DNA of 64,000 nucleotides. Origin: Halopseudomonas sp002296055 (GTDB lineage Bacteria; Pseudomonadota; Gammaproteobacteria; Pseudomonadales; Pseudomonadaceae). This document shows positions 63,466 to 64,000 of the stretch, piece after piece. Each line of letters begins with the position of its first letter. The stretch's first letter is position 1. The stretch lies in NCBI RefSeq assembly GCF_050876985.1, contig NZ_JBPAPP010000001.1; one strand, written 5' to 3'. The notes under the pieces are model-generated. The model had not been told where the DNA came from and ran no database searches. It was given only the letters and a program-made list of their open reading frames with translations. Both the position numbers and the translations under genes were made by a program.

Positions 63466-64000
63466 TCAGGGGCGGTCTGGAAGGCCCGTGCAGCGCAAGC
63501 GGTAGTGAGCGGGCGTCAGGCCGTAAGCACGTTTGAACCAGCGGCCAAGATGGCTTTGATCGGCAAAACCTAGCGCTGCTGCGACCTCGGCCGGTGCGCA
63601 GCCGGCAGCAAGCTGACGCCGCGCCTGAGCCAGGCGCAGTTGCACCAGATAGGCATGCGGGGCCATGCCAAAGGCTGCGTTGAAGGCGCGGTTCAGGCGA
63701 AACCGGTCTACGCCGGTCACTGCTGTCAGCTCGTTCAGGCCCACGTCTTCGTGCAGATGCGCGTGTAGGTAATCTCGCGCACGCAGTGCCACCTGCGGCA
63801 TACGTGGGTTTGCCTGGGTCCGGCGGCGCCAGTGCAGCTGCGTGGTCAGTTGGCTGAGCAGATAGTCGAGCGCGGTCTGGCGCACGATGCGCAGCTCTTT
63901 TGAGTGCAGGGTCTGGAAGGTCGCGGCGATCGCGAAAATCAGCTCGGGTGACTGGCCAACCGTCATGCTCATGGCTGGTGCACAGTGCTCAGGGGCATCC
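63466..64000 (-). CDS. AraC-family transcription regulator (5' end outside window)
   Basis: The frame remains open to the right edge, so about 178 C-terminal residues are visible. An ATG at 63972 is internal rather than the start if the protein has a normal 260-300 residues. The C-terminal double helix-turn-helix is clear: VGLNELTAVTGVDRFRLNRAFNAAFGMAPHAYLVQLRL (in blocks) and ALGFADQSHLGRWFKRAYGLTPAHYR. The missing part would be the ligand-binding cupin domain. It is 47 bases upstream of the LysE-type exporter gene, a frequent regulator-exporter pairing. Confidence 0.88.
   Translation of the reverse strand, partial: DAPEHCAPAMSMTVGQSPELIFAIAATFQTLHSKELRIVRQTALDYLLSQLTTQLHWRRRTQANPRMPQVALRARDYLHAHLHEDVGLNELTAVTGVDRFRLNRAFNAAFGMAPHAYLVQLRLAQARRQLAAGCAPAEVAAALGFADQSHLGRWFKRAYGLTPAHYRLRCTGLPDRP

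Overview
The window is an ordinary, gene-dense, GC-rich chromosomal segment of a gammaproteobacterium, almost certainly a member of the Pseudomonadaceae. The evidence is the anr-apt pair beside a ccoNOQP-ccoGHIS cluster, an AlgB/KinB-type two-component pair, an efeU-efeO-efeB operon with an extra EfeM-like protein, adjacent apbC and dcd, and an Aer-type receptor. A NaChBac-type sodium channel, a TRAP transporter and a TorF-type porin point towards a marine or halophilic pseudomonad. That last step is inference; no rRNA or other species marker is present.

Layout, left to right. 0-2.5 kb: wzb phosphatase and a Wzc-type tyrosine kinase cut by the left edge, the start of an exopolysaccharide locus. 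2.5-7 kb: a 730-base gap rich in hairpins, glmS, and a secreted arylsulfatase. 7-13.5 kb: a six-gene MoxR/DUF58/DUF4381/BatA/BatB/BatD operon. 13.5 kb: a 280-bp MITE-like element whose two ends supply the stop codons of both flanking genes. 13.8-18.5 kb: an Aer-like receptor, aconitase acnA and tRNA-Pro(CGG). 18.7-21.1 kb: molybdenum cofactor genes mobA, moaB and moeA. 21.3-25.5 kb: iron uptake operon efeUOB-efeM with a candidate Fur box. 25.6-26.2 kb: a 122-bp tandem repeat array. 26.2-29.9 kb: glpK-ybaK divergent from glpD. 29.9-35.7 kb: an oxidoreductase, a hybrid histidine kinase facing a LuxR-type regulator, a voltage-gated channel and apt. 35.8-45.2 kb: anr and the complete cbb3 oxidase structural and assembly cluster. 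45.5-51.5 kb: an alpha/beta hydrolase, a chemoreceptor with a C-terminal sensor-like region, and a TRAP transporter. 51.6-59 kb: apbC, dcd, a TorF porin, small stress-type proteins, algB-kinB. 59-64 kb: a run of single regulators and enzymes (MarR, PaaI thioesterase, GST, alcohol dehydrogenase, SnoaL-like protein, LysE exporter and an AraC regulator cut by the right edge).

The main functional themes are microaerobic respiration and its oxygen regulator (Anr, cbb3), iron import under oxic or acidic conditions (Efe), glycerol catabolism, molybdopterin synthesis and envelope/exopolysaccharide control (Wzb/Wzc, AlgB/KinB). I found no prophage, CRISPR array, defence island or plainly novel multi-gene system. 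The most unusual signals are the MITE-like element joined to two stop codons, the tandem hairpin array, an EfeO that has lost the HxxE motif beside an EfeM that keeps it, and a palindromic promoter motif shared by wzb and an unlinked oxidoreductase gene.
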